Counted from the stretch's first letter, positions 25,791 through 35,500 are shown. The stretch is 64,000 nucleotides of DNA from CAZGMC01 sp964526565 (GCA_964526565.1 CAZGMC010000002.1:1-64000); one strand, 5' to 3'. A program made the numbers and translations. The notes: generated by a model not told the origin, from the sequence alone.

Positions 25791-26162
25791 ATGCCGACGT
25801 TCCGCATCGCCAATCTCATCCTTTTCGTCATCAACATAGCGCTTTTTGCGTTATGGCTGTCGATGATCCGTATCGATGCGTTGCCCGAGGGCGGCGCGAT
25901 GGCGTCATACGCCCTGAGTGAAATTTCCCTGATCGTAACCATATTAGGAGTCGTTATTGGCCTGGGGGCGCTGCTGCTGGCTGGGCTGGGGTTTATTGGC
26001 TTTCGGGTGGTGCTGGAAAGAGCGGAAATCCAAGCAGACAAGACAGCGCGGAACGTTTTGGCCCGGCTGGGGTACGAGGAGCGCGAACAAACGGACAAGA
26101 GGGTGCCGAAAAGACGTCGATCATTGCCCGATGTCGGTGCCGCCGAGGAGGAGGATTTGTGA
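25791..26162 (+). CDS. small two-helix membrane protein upstream of ImmA peptidase
   Basis: A 123-residue protein I do not recognise. Two membrane helices are clear: LILFVINIALFALWLSMI (about residues 9-26) and a helix near residues 46-75 (ISLIVTILGVVIGLGALLL). A charged cytoplasmic tail follows (ERAEIQADKTARNVLARLGYEER and KRVPKRRRS), ending in EEEDL. The stop overlaps the start of the ImmA/IrrE peptidase gene, so both work together. Base composition is lower in GC than the flanking genes, suggesting acquired DNA. It could anchor, or be cut by, the peptidase. Confidence 0.72.
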   Translation: MPTFRIANLILFVINIALFALWLSMIRIDALPEGGAMASYALSEISLIVTILGVVIGLGALLLAGLGFIGFRVVLERAEIQADKTARNVLARLGYEEREQTDKRVPKRRRSLPDVGAAEEEDL

Positions 26163-26731
26163 TGCTGCTAAGAATACAGGAAGAGATCATAAGAAATCAT
26201 CAGGAACAGGCTCCGGTCAAGGTTGTTGCGCTGGCGGATGATCTTGGCCTTAAGGTTTACAGGACACTGTCATTCGGCGATGACACCTCCGGCATGATCC
26301 GGCGTGACGGTGAGAAGGGTGGCGCAAGCGGGTTTGCCATCTATGTCAACGGACGGCACGAGAAAACCAGGCGCCGTTTTGTCATCGCGCATGAAATTGC
26401 GCATTTCATTTTGCATGAAAGTCTTATTGGCGAAGGTATAGTCGAAGATGCGCTTTTACGGGCGGGCGGCTTCACCAATGAGATGGAACGTCAGGCGAAT
26501 GCCATGGCGGCGGAGATCCTCATGCCTTGGCATTTGATTTCACGGGCACAGGAGCAGGGAATTATCCGAATCGCCGACCTTGCCTCGCATTTTGATGTAT
26601 CGAAGAACGCCATGTCGGTCCGTGTCCTTGGTCTTTCATACGAGAAGGCGCAGGAACAGGGTCACGAACAGATGCCGATCGCCGAGGACAGCATTGGCAT
26701 GACCCGTTCTTCATACGCCATGCCGGCCTGA
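26162..26731 (+). CDS. ImmA/IrrE family metallo-endopeptidase
   Basis: A 189-residue zinc peptidase of the ImmA/IrrE (COG2856) type. The active site is FVIAHEIAHFILH near residue 80, with a downstream glutamate in NEMERQANAMAAEILMP. The C-terminal part (ADLASHFDVSKNAMSVRVLGL) is a degenerate HTH-like segment common in the family. It overlaps the stop of the two-helix membrane gene; GGAGGAGGA lies upstream, and GTG 26159 is an alternative start. Such peptidases cleave repressors on mobile elements or in toxin-antitoxin and phage-response modules. No XRE partner is adjacent, so the target is unknown. The first row of the gene is about 43% GC. Confidence 0.85.
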   Translation: MLLRIQEEIIRNHQEQAPVKVVALADDLGLKVYRTLSFGDDTSGMIRRDGEKGGASGFAIYVNGRHEKTRRRFVIAHEIAHFILHESLIGEGIVEDALLRAGGFTNEMERQANAMAAEILMPWHLISRAQEQGIIRIADLASHFDVSKNAMSVRVLGLSYEKAQEQGHEQMPIAEDSIGMTRSSYAMPA

Positions 26732-26961
26732 CCGTATTACGTGATCCCAAGTCTTGCACCGGTCGGCAGCGAAAGGTTGATCGGCCTCCATAACTGTCGA
26801 GATCTCAAAAGTCTGGCCGCAACCTGCCAGGAAGGCCGTCGTCCATTCGCAGAGTCGGTAGGCAGCCCGGCGCCTGGATCCTGAAACGTTCAACGGCCAT
26901 GTATGATGGTCAACGCGTTTGCATGGCCCGCATCGCATGGGCGGGACAAGGGAGAGGAGAC

Positions 26962-27885
26962 ATGGCCTATCAGCTCGCGCTGGGTCGGCCGCTGGCGGCG
27001 GAGGTGCGGCGGGTGGCGCTGGAGGAGGTGGACGGCGCCATGGCCGCGCTGACCGATACCAACGACCACGATCCGGAAGAGGCCGTGCACGAGGCGCGCA
27101 AGATCTGCAAGAAGGGGCGCGCTTTGCTGCGGCTGGTGCGCGGCGTCCTGCCGGCCAAGGTGTACCGCGCCGGCAACAATGCCCTGCGCGATGCCGCCCG
27201 CCACGCCGGCGGCCTGCGCGACGCCACCGCACTGCTGCAGACCTTCGACAAGGTCGTCGCCGATGAGGGGCCCGACTTCGACCGCGAGACCGTCGAGCCG
27301 GTCCGCGCCGCCCTGGCCGAGCGCCGGCCGGATTTCACCAGCAATGGCGACGCCGGGAACGACGGTCCGGCTGCCGTGGTGGCCGAGTTCCGCGTCGCCC
27401 TGGCCGGGGCGCGCGACATCCTGGCCGGGCTGGCGCTGTCCAGCGATGGGCCGGACGCCGTCACCGACGGCTTCGCGCGGACCTACAAGCGGGGCCGCGA
27501 CGCCATGACCGCCGCTTACGACGACCCGTCGCCCGAGGCGTTCCACGAGTGGCGCAAGCGGGTCAAATACCACACCTACCACCTGCGCCTGCTGCGCAAG
27601 GTGTGGCCGCCGGTGCTGAAGGCGCGCTTCGACGAGGCCAGGCAGCTCGGGCGCCTGCTCGGCGACGAGCACGACCTGGCCGAGCTGCGTGCCCGCCTGG
27701 CCGAGCCGTCGTTCACCTGCGATGCCGCCGCGACCGCCGCCGCCACGGCCCTGATCGACCGCCACCGCGGCCGCCTGCAGGCCGAGGCCCGGCCGCTGGG
27801 GGAGCGCCTGTTCGCCGACAAGCCGAAGCGCCTCGCCGCCCGCCTGCACACCTATTGGGCCGCCGCCGAGGCGCAGGCGGCCTGA
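26962..27885 (+). CDS. CHAD domain-containing protein
   Basis: A 307-residue helical protein with the conserved histidines of CHAD domains: EEAVHEARKICKKGRALLRLVRG near residue 45 and EAFHEWRKRVKYHTYHLRLL near residue 195, plus LGDEHDLAELRARL. CHAD domains bind inorganic polyphosphate and often accompany polyphosphate kinases or CYTH phosphatases; none is adjacent here. ATG with the strong ribosome site GGAGAGGAGA. The protein has no CYTH part, so it is a stand-alone CHAD. A role in polyphosphate granules is inferred from family. Confidence 0.9.
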   Translation: MAYQLALGRPLAAEVRRVALEEVDGAMAALTDTNDHDPEEAVHEARKICKKGRALLRLVRGVLPAKVYRAGNNALRDAARHAGGLRDATALLQTFDKVVADEGPDFDRETVEPVRAALAERRPDFTSNGDAGNDGPAAVVAEFRVALAGARDILAGLALSSDGPDAVTDGFARTYKRGRDAMTAAYDDPSPEAFHEWRKRVKYHTYHLRLLRKVWPPVLKARFDEARQLGRLLGDEHDLAELRARLAEPSFTCDAAATAAATALIDRHRGRLQAEARPLGERLFADKPKRLAARLHTYWAAAEAQAA

Positions 27886-27900
27886 CGCTCGACCGGTCGG

Positions 27901-27930
27901 CTGACCGGCACCGGGCTGACCGGCACCGGG
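27901..27930. repeat. 15-bp direct duplication
   Basis: Two perfect adjacent copies of CTGACCGGCACCGGG just after the CHAD gene stop, with partly similar GC-rich sequence continuing to 27950. One of many short tandem duplications at gene ends in this window. Confidence 0.8.
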
Positions 27931-28005
27931 CCGGCCGGCGATGCGCCGCCCCGGGGCAGGACAGTCCGTGCCGGTTCTCCCGGCGCCGGCTCTCCTCGCA
28001 GCCCG

Positions 28006-28353
28006 TCAGAACGAAGCAAGGAAATCCGAGAGCATCCACGCCAGCAGAAGGATGATGATCTCCATCCCGACAATGTACTGAAGCGTCAAATTCACCACAT
28101 CCCCGACATCATGAACCTCGCCAAGGTCCCGGTGCATGCGGATCAGGCGACTGCCCCCGGCATAGATCAGCGGCGCCGCCACGACGACGAGCAGAAGACT
28201 GGTGAACAGGAACGGCGTCGGTTCGTTGAACGCCAGCCCCAGCAACGGGATGACATTCAGGCACAGCAGGCCTGTGGTCAATAGAACCAGGCCAGCCATC
28301 GATGGCGGCGAGCCGTTTGCAGACTCGAAACCGCCGAGTTCATGCATGACCAT
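28006..28353 (-). CDS. small integral membrane protein of unknown function
   Basis: A 115-residue protein I cannot assign. It has three hydrophobic segments: MAGLVLLTTGLLCLNVIPLLGL, FLFTSLLLVVVAAPLIYAG and LTLQYIVGMEIIILLLAWML. A short positively charged loop (RLIRMHRDLGEVHDVGD) lies between the second and third. The ATG at 28353 has AAAGGA upstream; an ATG 6 bases inside is possible. It faces the CHAD gene tail-to-tail. A tandem array lies 40 bases upstream of the start and may sit in its promoter. Confidence 0.6.
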   Translation of the reverse strand: MVMHELGGFESANGSPPSMAGLVLLTTGLLCLNVIPLLGLAFNEPTPFLFTSLLLVVVAAPLIYAGGSRLIRMHRDLGEVHDVGDVVNLTLQYIVGMEIIILLLAWMLSDFLASF

Positions 28354-28394
28354 TCTGGCGTCCTTTCGCGGCTCGCGCGTCACCGGCCCGACAT

Positions 28395-28452
28395 CATCAG
28401 GGCATCAGCACGGCGCCAGCACGGCGCCAGCAGGGCATCAGCACGGCATCAG
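28395..28452. repeat. 11-bp tandem array
   Basis: Five imperfect 11-bp units, the best being CAGCACGGCGC at 28406 and 28417, with variants ending GGCAT before and after. It lies in the divergent gap between the small membrane protein and the CBS gene (28354-28681), where I see no further gene. Confidence 0.85.
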
Positions 28453-28681
28453 TGAGAATGCATGCCACGGACGGTAACGCCGAAGCGTCCCGGCCGGCAA
28501 GCCCCGCGAGCGGACGACCGGCCACGACGCCGCGGCGGCCCGCTGGCGCGGGATCCGGCCGTTACGGCGGATTTGCCTCAGCGGCAGAAACACGGCAGTA
28601 TCCCAGACTCGGGGTACGTTCCCCCGAGCCATACAAAGCGGCGGGACCACCGCCGATCCGCCTTTGGAGGAGACTGCTCAA

Positions 28682-29116
28682 ATGACCGTCCGTTCGATCC
28701 TGGCCGATAAGGGCAACACCGTCGTCACCGTCCGCTCCGACACGCCGGTCCGCGAGGCCGTGCGCCGGCTCAAGGCGGCCAATATCGGTGCGCTGGTGGT
28801 CAGCGACGACGGCGCCACCGTCGCCGGGATCCTGTCCGAGCGCGACATCGTCCGCGCCCTCGCCGACCACGACAACGACCTGCCGAACCTCAAGGTCGGC
28901 TCCTTGATGACCCGCGAGGTGTCCACCTGCCGGCCCGAGGATCGAATCAAGGACCTGATGGGGGTGATGACGCGGGGCCGGTTCCGTCACCTGCCGGTGC
29001 TGGAGGACGGCCGGCTGGTCGGCATCGTCAGCATCGGCGACATCGTCAAGCGCCGCGTCGACGAGCTGGAGAACGAGACCACGCACCTGCGCGAGTACAT
29101 CATCGGCTCGCGCTGA
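28682..29116 (+). CDS. CBS domain-containing protein
   Basis: A 144-residue protein made almost wholly of two CBS motifs: GNTVVTVRSDTPVREAVRRLKAANIGALVV...VAGILSERDIVRAL and VSTCRPEDRIKDLMGVMTRGRFRHLPVLEDGRLVGIVSIGDIVKRRV. A short C-terminal helix ends in HLREYIIGSR. Such stand-alone pairs bind adenine nucleotides or SAM and regulate partner proteins; the partner is unknown. ATG was chosen over an upstream TTG; GGAGGA lies about 11 bases before it, a longer spacing than usual. Confidence 0.9.
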   Translation: MTVRSILADKGNTVVTVRSDTPVREAVRRLKAANIGALVVSDDGATVAGILSERDIVRALADHDNDLPNLKVGSLMTREVSTCRPEDRIKDLMGVMTRGRFRHLPVLEDGRLVGIVSIGDIVKRRVDELENETTHLREYIIGSR

Positions 29117-29120
29117 CCTC

Positions 29121-29172
29121 GCGGCGGTGAGGGACTTGCCTGCCGGCGGGTGGGCCTTCCCTCACCGGCCGC
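29121..29172. terminator. hairpin between convergent genes
   Basis: Inverted repeat with arms at 29121-29134 (GCGGCGGTGAGGGA) and 29158-29172 (TCCCTCACCGGCCGC), one bulged base, loop of 23. It sits between two genes that end towards each other, so it may act as a bidirectional terminator, though it lacks U-runs. Confidence 0.45.
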
Positions 29173-29177
29173 TGTGG

Positions 29178-30176
29178 TCACTCCGGGCGGTCCAGATGCC
29201 CGGCGACCAGCGCCGCGAGGTTCGCCTCGGGGCGGGCGCCGTAATGGCTGATCACCTCGGCCGCGGCAAGGGCGCCGATGCGCGCGCATTCGGCCGGATG
29301 GCGGTCCTGGGTATGGCCGTACAGGAAGCCGGCAGCATAGAGATCGCCGGCGCCGGTGGTGTCGACGATGTGCGCCACCGGCTCGGCCGGCACCTCGTAG
29401 ACCGTCGGCCCTGCCATGACCAGCGAGCCCTTCTCGCTGCGCGTGATGGCGACCAGGGCGCACTCGCCGCGCACCGCCTGGAAGGCGTCGTCCAGCGTCG
29501 GCGTCCGGTACAACGCCTTCATCTCGTCCTCGTTGCCGAACAGGATGTCGACGTGGCCGTCGATCAGCTCGCGAAAGCTGTCGCGGTGCCGCTCGACGCA
29601 GAACACGTCCGACAGGGTCAGCGCCACCTTGCGGCCGGCCTCGTGGGCGATGGTGGCGGCCTTGACGAATGCGTCCTTGGCCTTCGGCTTGTCCCACAGA
29701 TAGCCTTCCAGATAGGTGATCTCGGCATCGCCGATCAGCGCCGGGTCGATGTCGGCCGGGTCCAGCTCGACCGAGGCACCCAGGAAGGTGTGCATGGTAC
29801 GCTGCGCATCGGGCGTCACCAGGATCAGGCAGCGCGCCGTCGGCGGCGTTCCGTTCAGCGGCGGCGTGTCGAAGGCGACGCCGATGGCGCGGATGTCGTG
29901 GCCGAACACCTCGCCCAGCACGTCGTCGGCGACCTTGCCGACATAGGCGGCGCGGCCGCCGAGCGAGGCCAGTCCGGCCATGGTGTTGGCCGCCGAGCCG
30001 CCGGACATTTCGATGCCCGGCCCCATTCTGTCGTACAGGGCGTGGGCCTGGGCCTCGTCGATCAGGGTCATGGTGCCCTTGATCAGGCCGTGCTCGGCGA
30101 TGAAGGCCTCCTCGGCGTGGCTCAGCACGTCGACGATGGCGTTGCCGATGCCGGCAACGTGGAAGCGGCTGGGCAT
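29178..30176 (-). CDS. PfkB-family kinase, adenosine kinase-like
   Basis: A 332-residue ribokinase-fold sugar/nucleoside kinase. The N-terminal substrate block is GIGNAIVDVLSHAEEAF, the glycine-rich motif is GGSAANTMAGLASLGG, and the catalytic anion-hole motif is DTTGAGDLYAAGFLYG near residue 270. The overall pattern matches the alphaproteobacterial proteins annotated as adenosine kinase; no substrate has been shown from sequence alone. It faces the CBS gene tail-to-tail and shares an upstream region with the divergent DUF2628 gene. Confidence 0.87.
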   Translation of the reverse strand: MPSRFHVAGIGNAIVDVLSHAEEAFIAEHGLIKGTMTLIDEAQAHALYDRMGPGIEMSGGSAANTMAGLASLGGRAAYVGKVADDVLGEVFGHDIRAIGVAFDTPPLNGTPPTARCLILVTPDAQRTMHTFLGASVELDPADIDPALIGDAEITYLEGYLWDKPKAKDAFVKAATIAHEAGRKVALTLSDVFCVERHRDSFRELIDGHVDILFGNEDEMKALYRTPTLDDAFQAVRGECALVAITRSEKGSLVMAGPTVYEVPAEPVAHIVDTTGAGDLYAAGFLYGHTQDRHPAECARIGALAAAEVISHYGARPEANLAALVAGHLDRPE

Positions 30177-30382
30177 GGCGATATCCTGAGAATTGCGGGG
30201 CGCGTCGGGGTGGACGGCTCGCGGCCGGGCGGCGAGTATAACCGCTGCGAACCCACCTGCAAGGTCGCGCCCCGCTCTTGACAGGCGGCCGCGGGCACGG
30301 TCGAGTCGCTGCCGCCGCCCGGTCCCTGTCCGATCCGCCGCCCGGACTCCGCACCGGGGCGGGCCCCGTCGAGGACACCGCC

Positions 30383-30826
30383 ATGACCCAAGCCGCCGAT
30401 GCCGTCGCCGCGACCGACCAGCCCCTCGACCCGGAGGAGCGCCAGTTCTGCGCCCTGGTCGGCGCCAACAGCGGCTACTACCTGCGCGTCCGGCGGCAGA
30501 TCGCGGCGACCGGCAACAAGCTGGCGTGGAACTGGGCGGCGTTCCTGTTCAGCGTCTTCTGGATGGCCTACCGGCGCATGTGGGGATCGGCCATCGTCCT
30601 TGTTGTCATCCTGCTGCTGTTCTTTCTGTCGTACGTCAGGATGTTCCTGACCGGCATCATCGCCCCGGACGCCATGCCCGAGGCCGGGGTGCAGCCCGCC
30701 ACCGGCATCCTGCACATTGCCGTCCTGCTCGGGGTTCCGCTGTTCTGCGGCCTGTTCGGCAACCACTTCTACATTTCGGCCATCCATGCCAGGATGCGAT
30801 GCCTGGGCTGGACGGTGGACGCTTGA
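30383..30826 (+). CDS. DUF2628 domain membrane protein
   Basis: A 147-residue protein with the DUF2628 layout: a soluble start (EERQFCALVGANSGYYLRVRRQ), then NWAAFLFSVFWMAYRRMW, a membrane helix (SAIVLVVILLLFFLSYVRMFL), and a second helix (ILHIAVLLGVPLFCGLFGNHFYI) ending in HARMRCLGW. Function is unknown. The ATG follows a GAGGA at 30371. It lies 37 bases upstream of a sensor kinase gene and may be cotranscribed. Confidence 0.83.
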   Translation: MTQAADAVAATDQPLDPEERQFCALVGANSGYYLRVRRQIAATGNKLAWNWAAFLFSVFWMAYRRMWGSAIVLVVILLLFFLSYVRMFLTGIIAPDAMPEAGVQPATGILHIAVLLGVPLFCGLFGNHFYISAIHARMRCLGWTVDA

Positions 30827-30863
30827 GCCGCCGTCCGCCCGGCACCGCTTGCCAGGGCGCGCC

Positions 30864-32336
30864 ATGCCGCTGCCGTCCTTCAGCCGCAGCCTGTCCGCCC
30901 GTCTGCTGGTGCTGACGATCCTGTTCGTCATGCTGGCGGAGGTACTGATCTACACACCGTCGATCGCCCGCTTCCGGGTGGTCTGGCTGGAGGAGAAGCT
31001 GGCCGCCGGCCACCTGGCGGCGCTGGTGGTGGCGCCGGCACCCGAGGGCATGGTGACGGCGGCGCTGGAGCGCGAACTGCTCGCCCATGTCGGTGCCCAC
31101 GGCATCTATTTCCGTCGGCCGGGCGGCATGATGTACGCCATCGGCGAGCCGCCGCCGCGGCCGGTCAGCACCGTCATCACGCTGGACGGGCGCGGGCCGG
31201 TCGGGCTGATCGTCGACGCCTTTGACACCATGTTTCACGGCAAGGACCGGGTCGCCCGCATCGTCGGCCGCTCGCCGCGCGACCCGGCGGCGCAGGTCGA
31301 GATCGTGTTCGACGAGGGGCCGCTGTGCGCCGCCATGGTGGACTTCTCGTGGCGCATCCTGGGCCTGTCGATCATCATTTCGCTGATCACCGCGGGGCTG
31401 GTGTTCCTGGCGCTGCGCTGGCTGACGGTGCGGCCACTGATGCGGTTCACCGAGAAGCTGATGGCGTTCCGTGACAACCCGGAGGATGCCGACACCATCA
31501 TCCGGCCGGGCCGGCGCCGCGACGAGGTGGGCGTGGCCGAGCGCGAGCTGCACGACATGCAGATCGCCGTGCGCGCCGCGCTCAAGCAGAAGGAGCGGCT
31601 GGCCGCCCTGGGCACGGCGGTCACCAAGATCAACCACGACCTGCGCAACATCCTGACCACGGCCGGCATGATGTCGGAGCGGCTGACCGCCAGCGACGAT
31701 CCGGAGGTCAAGCGCACCGCGCCGCGCCTGGTCGACGCCATCGACCGCGCCGCCGAGCTGTGCAGCCAGACCCTGGCCTACACCCGCGAGGGCGGGCCGC
31801 CGATCCACCGCACGGTCGTCGACCTGCACCACCTTGTCGACGAGGCCGAGGCCGAGGCGACGCCGCCGGGCAACGGCGCATCCCGCTGGGTGAATGCGGT
31901 GCCGCCGGGGCTGGTGGTGCGTGCCGACCGCGAGCAGCTGCTGCGCGTGCTGGTCAACCTGGGCCGCAACGCCCTGCAGGCCGGCGCCGGCACCGTCACC
32001 GTGACGGCGGCACGCGCCGGCCAGGGCGAGGCCGGTCTTGGGGAGGGCGGCGGGCGCGCGGGCGGCGGGGTGATCATGACCGTGGCCGACGACGGCCCGG
32101 GCCTGCCCGACAAGGCGCGCCGCCACCTGTTCCAGCCGTTCGCCTCGACCCGCCGCGACGGCACCGGCCTGGGCCTGGCCATCGCCCGCGAGATCATGGC
32201 CGCCCACCGCGGCGACCTCCGCCTGGCCAAAACCGGGCCCGACGGGACGACGTTCAGGCTGGAGCTGCCGGAGCAGGGTGGGGATGCCCGAGGCGCCGGG
32301 CGTGGCCCTAATCAGTTCCGGGGACACACTACTTAA
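30864..32336 (+). CDS. membrane sensor histidine kinase with repeat-derived C-terminus
   Basis: A 490-residue kinase with membrane helices near residues 12-32 (LLVLTILFVMLAEVLIY) and 168-192 (ILGLSIIISLITAGLVFLALR). A periplasmic sensor lies between them, and a HAMP-like linker follows (RPLMRFTEKLMAFRDNPED). The phospho-acceptor region is TKINHDLRNILTTAGMMSERL near residue 258. The ATPase has LVNLGRNALQAG, VADDGPGL and GTGLGLAI. The natural protein seems to end near LELPEQ; the following residues (GGDARGAGRGPNQFRGHTT) run into a mobile repeat at 32311 that supplies the stop codon. Adjacent response regulator: none. Confidence 0.9.
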   Translation: MPLPSFSRSLSARLLVLTILFVMLAEVLIYTPSIARFRVVWLEEKLAAGHLAALVVAPAPEGMVTAALERELLAHVGAHGIYFRRPGGMMYAIGEPPPRPVSTVITLDGRGPVGLIVDAFDTMFHGKDRVARIVGRSPRDPAAQVEIVFDEGPLCAAMVDFSWRILGLSIIISLITAGLVFLALRWLTVRPLMRFTEKLMAFRDNPEDADTIIRPGRRRDEVGVAERELHDMQIAVRAALKQKERLAALGTAVTKINHDLRNILTTAGMMSERLTASDDPEVKRTAPRLVDAIDRAAELCSQTLAYTREGGPPIHRTVVDLHHLVDEAEAEATPPGNGASRWVNAVPPGLVVRADREQLLRVLVNLGRNALQAGAGTVTVTAARAGQGEAGLGEGGGRAGGGVIMTVADDGPGLPDKARRHLFQPFASTRRDGTGLGLAIAREIMAAHRGDLRLAKTGPDGTTFRLELPEQGGDARGAGRGPNQFRGHTT

Positions 32337-32444
32337 TCAGTTCCGGGGACACTATACTTAATTCCTGGCATGGTCGTACAACTTGTCAGGCTCTGCGACA
32401 GGGATTAAGTATTGTGTCCCCGGAACTGGTGTCCCCGGAACTGA
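32311..32444. repeat. GTGTCCCC palindromic repeat, copy A (type 1)
   Basis: Palindrome with a doubled left end (CAGTTCCGGGGACAC at 32313 and 32338), AATT-rich inner flank, a 38-base centre, then ATTAAGTATTGTGTCCCC and a doubled right end (GTGTCCCCGGAACTG at 32416 and 32430). It starts inside the 3' end of the sensor kinase gene and lies upstream of the restriction-modification gene. Copy B at 36021 closes the other side of that gene. Confidence 0.88.
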
Positions 32445-32574
32445 AGCCCGAAACCTGGGTGTGCTGCCTGGCCAGGATCCCGGCAGGAGACTCCGGCAGG
32501 AGACTCCGATTGACACGGGTCCGGCCGCCGCGCCATCCATCGCGCCGGGTTGCTTTCGCGACAAGGGAGTGCGC

Positions 32575-35500
32575 GTGTCGCCGGTCCGGGACTATCTGCG
32601 CGAGGTCGCCGCCATCCGCGCCAGCGGCGGCGGCACCGACGAGCAGAGCCTCTACCACCCGCTGCAGACCCTGCTGAACGCGGTCGGCGCCACGCTGCGG
32701 CCGAAGGTGTTCTGCGTCGCCCAGCTGGCCGACAGCGGCGCCGGCCGGCCGGACTTCGGCCTCTATGTCGGCAGCCAGCTCGCCGCCGACCAGGCCGGCG
32801 CGCCGCTGCCGGGCGCCGTGCCCGAGCGCGGCGTGATCGAGGCCAAGCCGCCCGCCGACGACGTGCGGACCTGGGCCGACAGCCGCCAGGTGACCGAGTA
32901 CTGGGAGCGCTACCGCCTGGTCCTGGTCACCACCTACCGCGCCTTCCTGATCGTCGGCGCCGACCAGTTCGGCCGCCGCGTCCATTTCGAGAGTTTCGCG
33001 CTGGCCGACAGCGCCGCGGCGTTCTGGCAACTGGCCGCCCATCCCGGCCGCGCCGACCCGACCCTGGCGCGGCGCTTCGAGGAGTTCCTCAAGCGCGCCC
33101 TGCTGCACGCCGCCCAGCTCCACCAGCCGCGCGACGTGGCCTGGTTCCTGGCCTCGTACGCCCGCGAGACCCTGCTGCGCCTGGAGGACGCCGGCGCCAC
33201 CCGGCCCGACGGCACCGACCGGCTGGCCTTCGTACGCGAGGCGCTGCAGGACGCCCTGGGCATCGTCTTCGTCGGCGAGGAGGGCCAGCACTTCTTCCGC
33301 TCGACGCTGGTGCAGACGCTCTTCTATGGCGTGTTCTCGGCCTGGGTGCTGTGGTGCCGCAGCGACCGGGACCGCTCCCGGCGCAAGGGCTTCGACGCCC
33401 AGGGCGCGGCCTGGACCATGCGCCTGCCGGTCTTGCGCGAGCTGTTCTGGCAGATCAGCGCCCCCGGCGCGCTGGGGCCGCTGCGCCTGCACGAGCCGCT
33501 GGACTGGGCCGCCGCCATGCTGCGCCGGGTCGACGACCGCGCCTTCTTCGCCCGCTTCCGCGAGGACCGTGCCGTCCAGTACTTCTACGAGCCGTTCCTG
33601 GAGGCGTTCGACCCCGGCCTGCGCCGCCAGCTCGGCGTCTGGTACACCCCGCCCGAGGTGGTCGACTACATGGTCGAACGCGTCGACCGCGTGCTGCGCG
33701 ACGAGCTGGGCCTGGCCGACGGCCTGGCCGACGACAGCGTGGTGGTGCTCGACCCGTGCTGCGGCACCGGGTCGTACCTGGTCGCCGTGCTGCACCGCAT
33801 TGCCCGCACCCTGCGGGAGCGCAGCGGCGACGACGCCCTGGCCGGGCTGGGCGTCAAGCGCGCCGCCACCGACCGCGTGCACGGCTTCGAGATCATGCCG
33901 GCGCCGTTCGTCGTCGCCCACATGCAGGTGGCCATGGCCCTGGAGGACCTGGGCGGACCGCTGTCGGACGAGAGGAACGAGTTCGCCAGCATCCGCCTGA
34001 CCAACGCCCTGACCGGCTGGCAGACCGGCACCGGCCCCGGCCCGCCGCTGCCCCTGCCCGACCTGCAGAGCGAGCGCGACTACGCCCGCGAGATCAAGGT
34101 CCACGAGCCGGTCCTGGTGGTGCTGGGCAACCCGCCGTACAACGGCTATGCCGGGGTCAGCGGCAGCGGGGAGGAGCGGGCGCTGACCGACCGCTACCGC
34201 CAGGTGCGTCGCGTGCGCCGGCCGGAGGGCCAGGGCCTGAACGACCTGTACGTGCGCTTCTACCGCATGGCCGAACGACGCATCGCCGAGCGTACGGGGC
34301 GCGGCGTGGTCTGCTTCATCTCCAACTACTCGTGGCTGGACGGGCTGAGCTACACCGGCATGCGCGAACGCTTCCTGGAGGCGTTCGACCGCATCTGGAT
34401 CGACTGCCTGAACGGCGACAAGTACAAGACCGGCAAGCTGACGCCGGAGGGCAAGCCCGACCCGTCGATCTTCTCCACCGAGTACAACCGGGAGGGCATC
34501 CAGATCGGCACCGCCATCGGCCTGCTGGTGCGCACGGAGCCGCACGACGACGCTACGCCGGCCAAGGTGCGGTTCCGGAGCATCTGGGGACGGGGCAAAT
34601 GGGAAGATCTGGAGCGGACGAAGGACGGGGATGGAGTTGCGGCGTACGATGTCCTCTCACCGCCCCAACCGCTTGGCCTGCCCCTGCTGCCGATCGGCGG
34701 CGCGGCCGATTGTTTTGCATGGCCGCAGATCGTGGACCTGATGCCGTCCTCGTTTCCGGGGGTCAAGACAAGCCGGGATCAGTTTTTGGTTGATATTGAC
34801 AGGGAGCGTTTGTTTGTCCGTGTCAATGACTATTTTGATATTGATAAACCTTATCATGATTTGATGACGAAATACTCTACCGTTTCACAGTCAACCAAAC
34901 GCTATGATGCGGACAGGATCAGGGCCGATCTGTTAGAACGCGAATTCTTGTGCGCACGAATAGCAAAATACTATTATCGGCCATTCGACGTGCGCTGGGT
35001 TCTGTGGGAAGGAACAACAAAACTTCTGGACGAACGCCGGGCTGATTATGTTCACAACATATGGCCAGGGAATTTGTACCTAAGCGCAGGCCAGCGCAAC
35101 CGAAAGGATGTGTTTTATCAGCCACAGGTCACAAGCCAGATTGCCGATCATCATATTGTTGAATCAAATGTTTCCATGTTTCCTCTGTATATAGATGAAA
35201 ATCCGGAAGATCTGGATTACGCACCGCGCGCGATACGGCCAAATGTAAGCCGGAATGCGGCAGAATATTGTATCGCAATGGGCGCCGAGCCGGTCAGCCT
35301 TTTCTTCCACATCGTCGCCGTTCTGCATGCGGCGAGCTATGTCTCCGACAACATGGCGGCCCTCCGCCAGGACTGGCCCCACATCCCGCTGCCGTCAACC
35401 CGCGAGCGGCTGGCGGAGTCGGCGGCGTTGGGCCGGCAGGTGGCGGCGCTGCTCGACCCGGAGGCGCCGGTGGACGGGGTCACGCGCGGCACGGTGCGCA

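Noticed and set aside
32383..32574. 64-codon N-terminal extension of the restriction-modification enzyme
   Set aside because: It is coded by repeat A and following non-conserved DNA; GTG 32575 has a proper ribosome site.
32386..34545. 719-codon minus-strand frame opposite the restriction-modification gene
   Set aside because: Low-complexity antisense product with no domain; the plus frame has methylase motifs.
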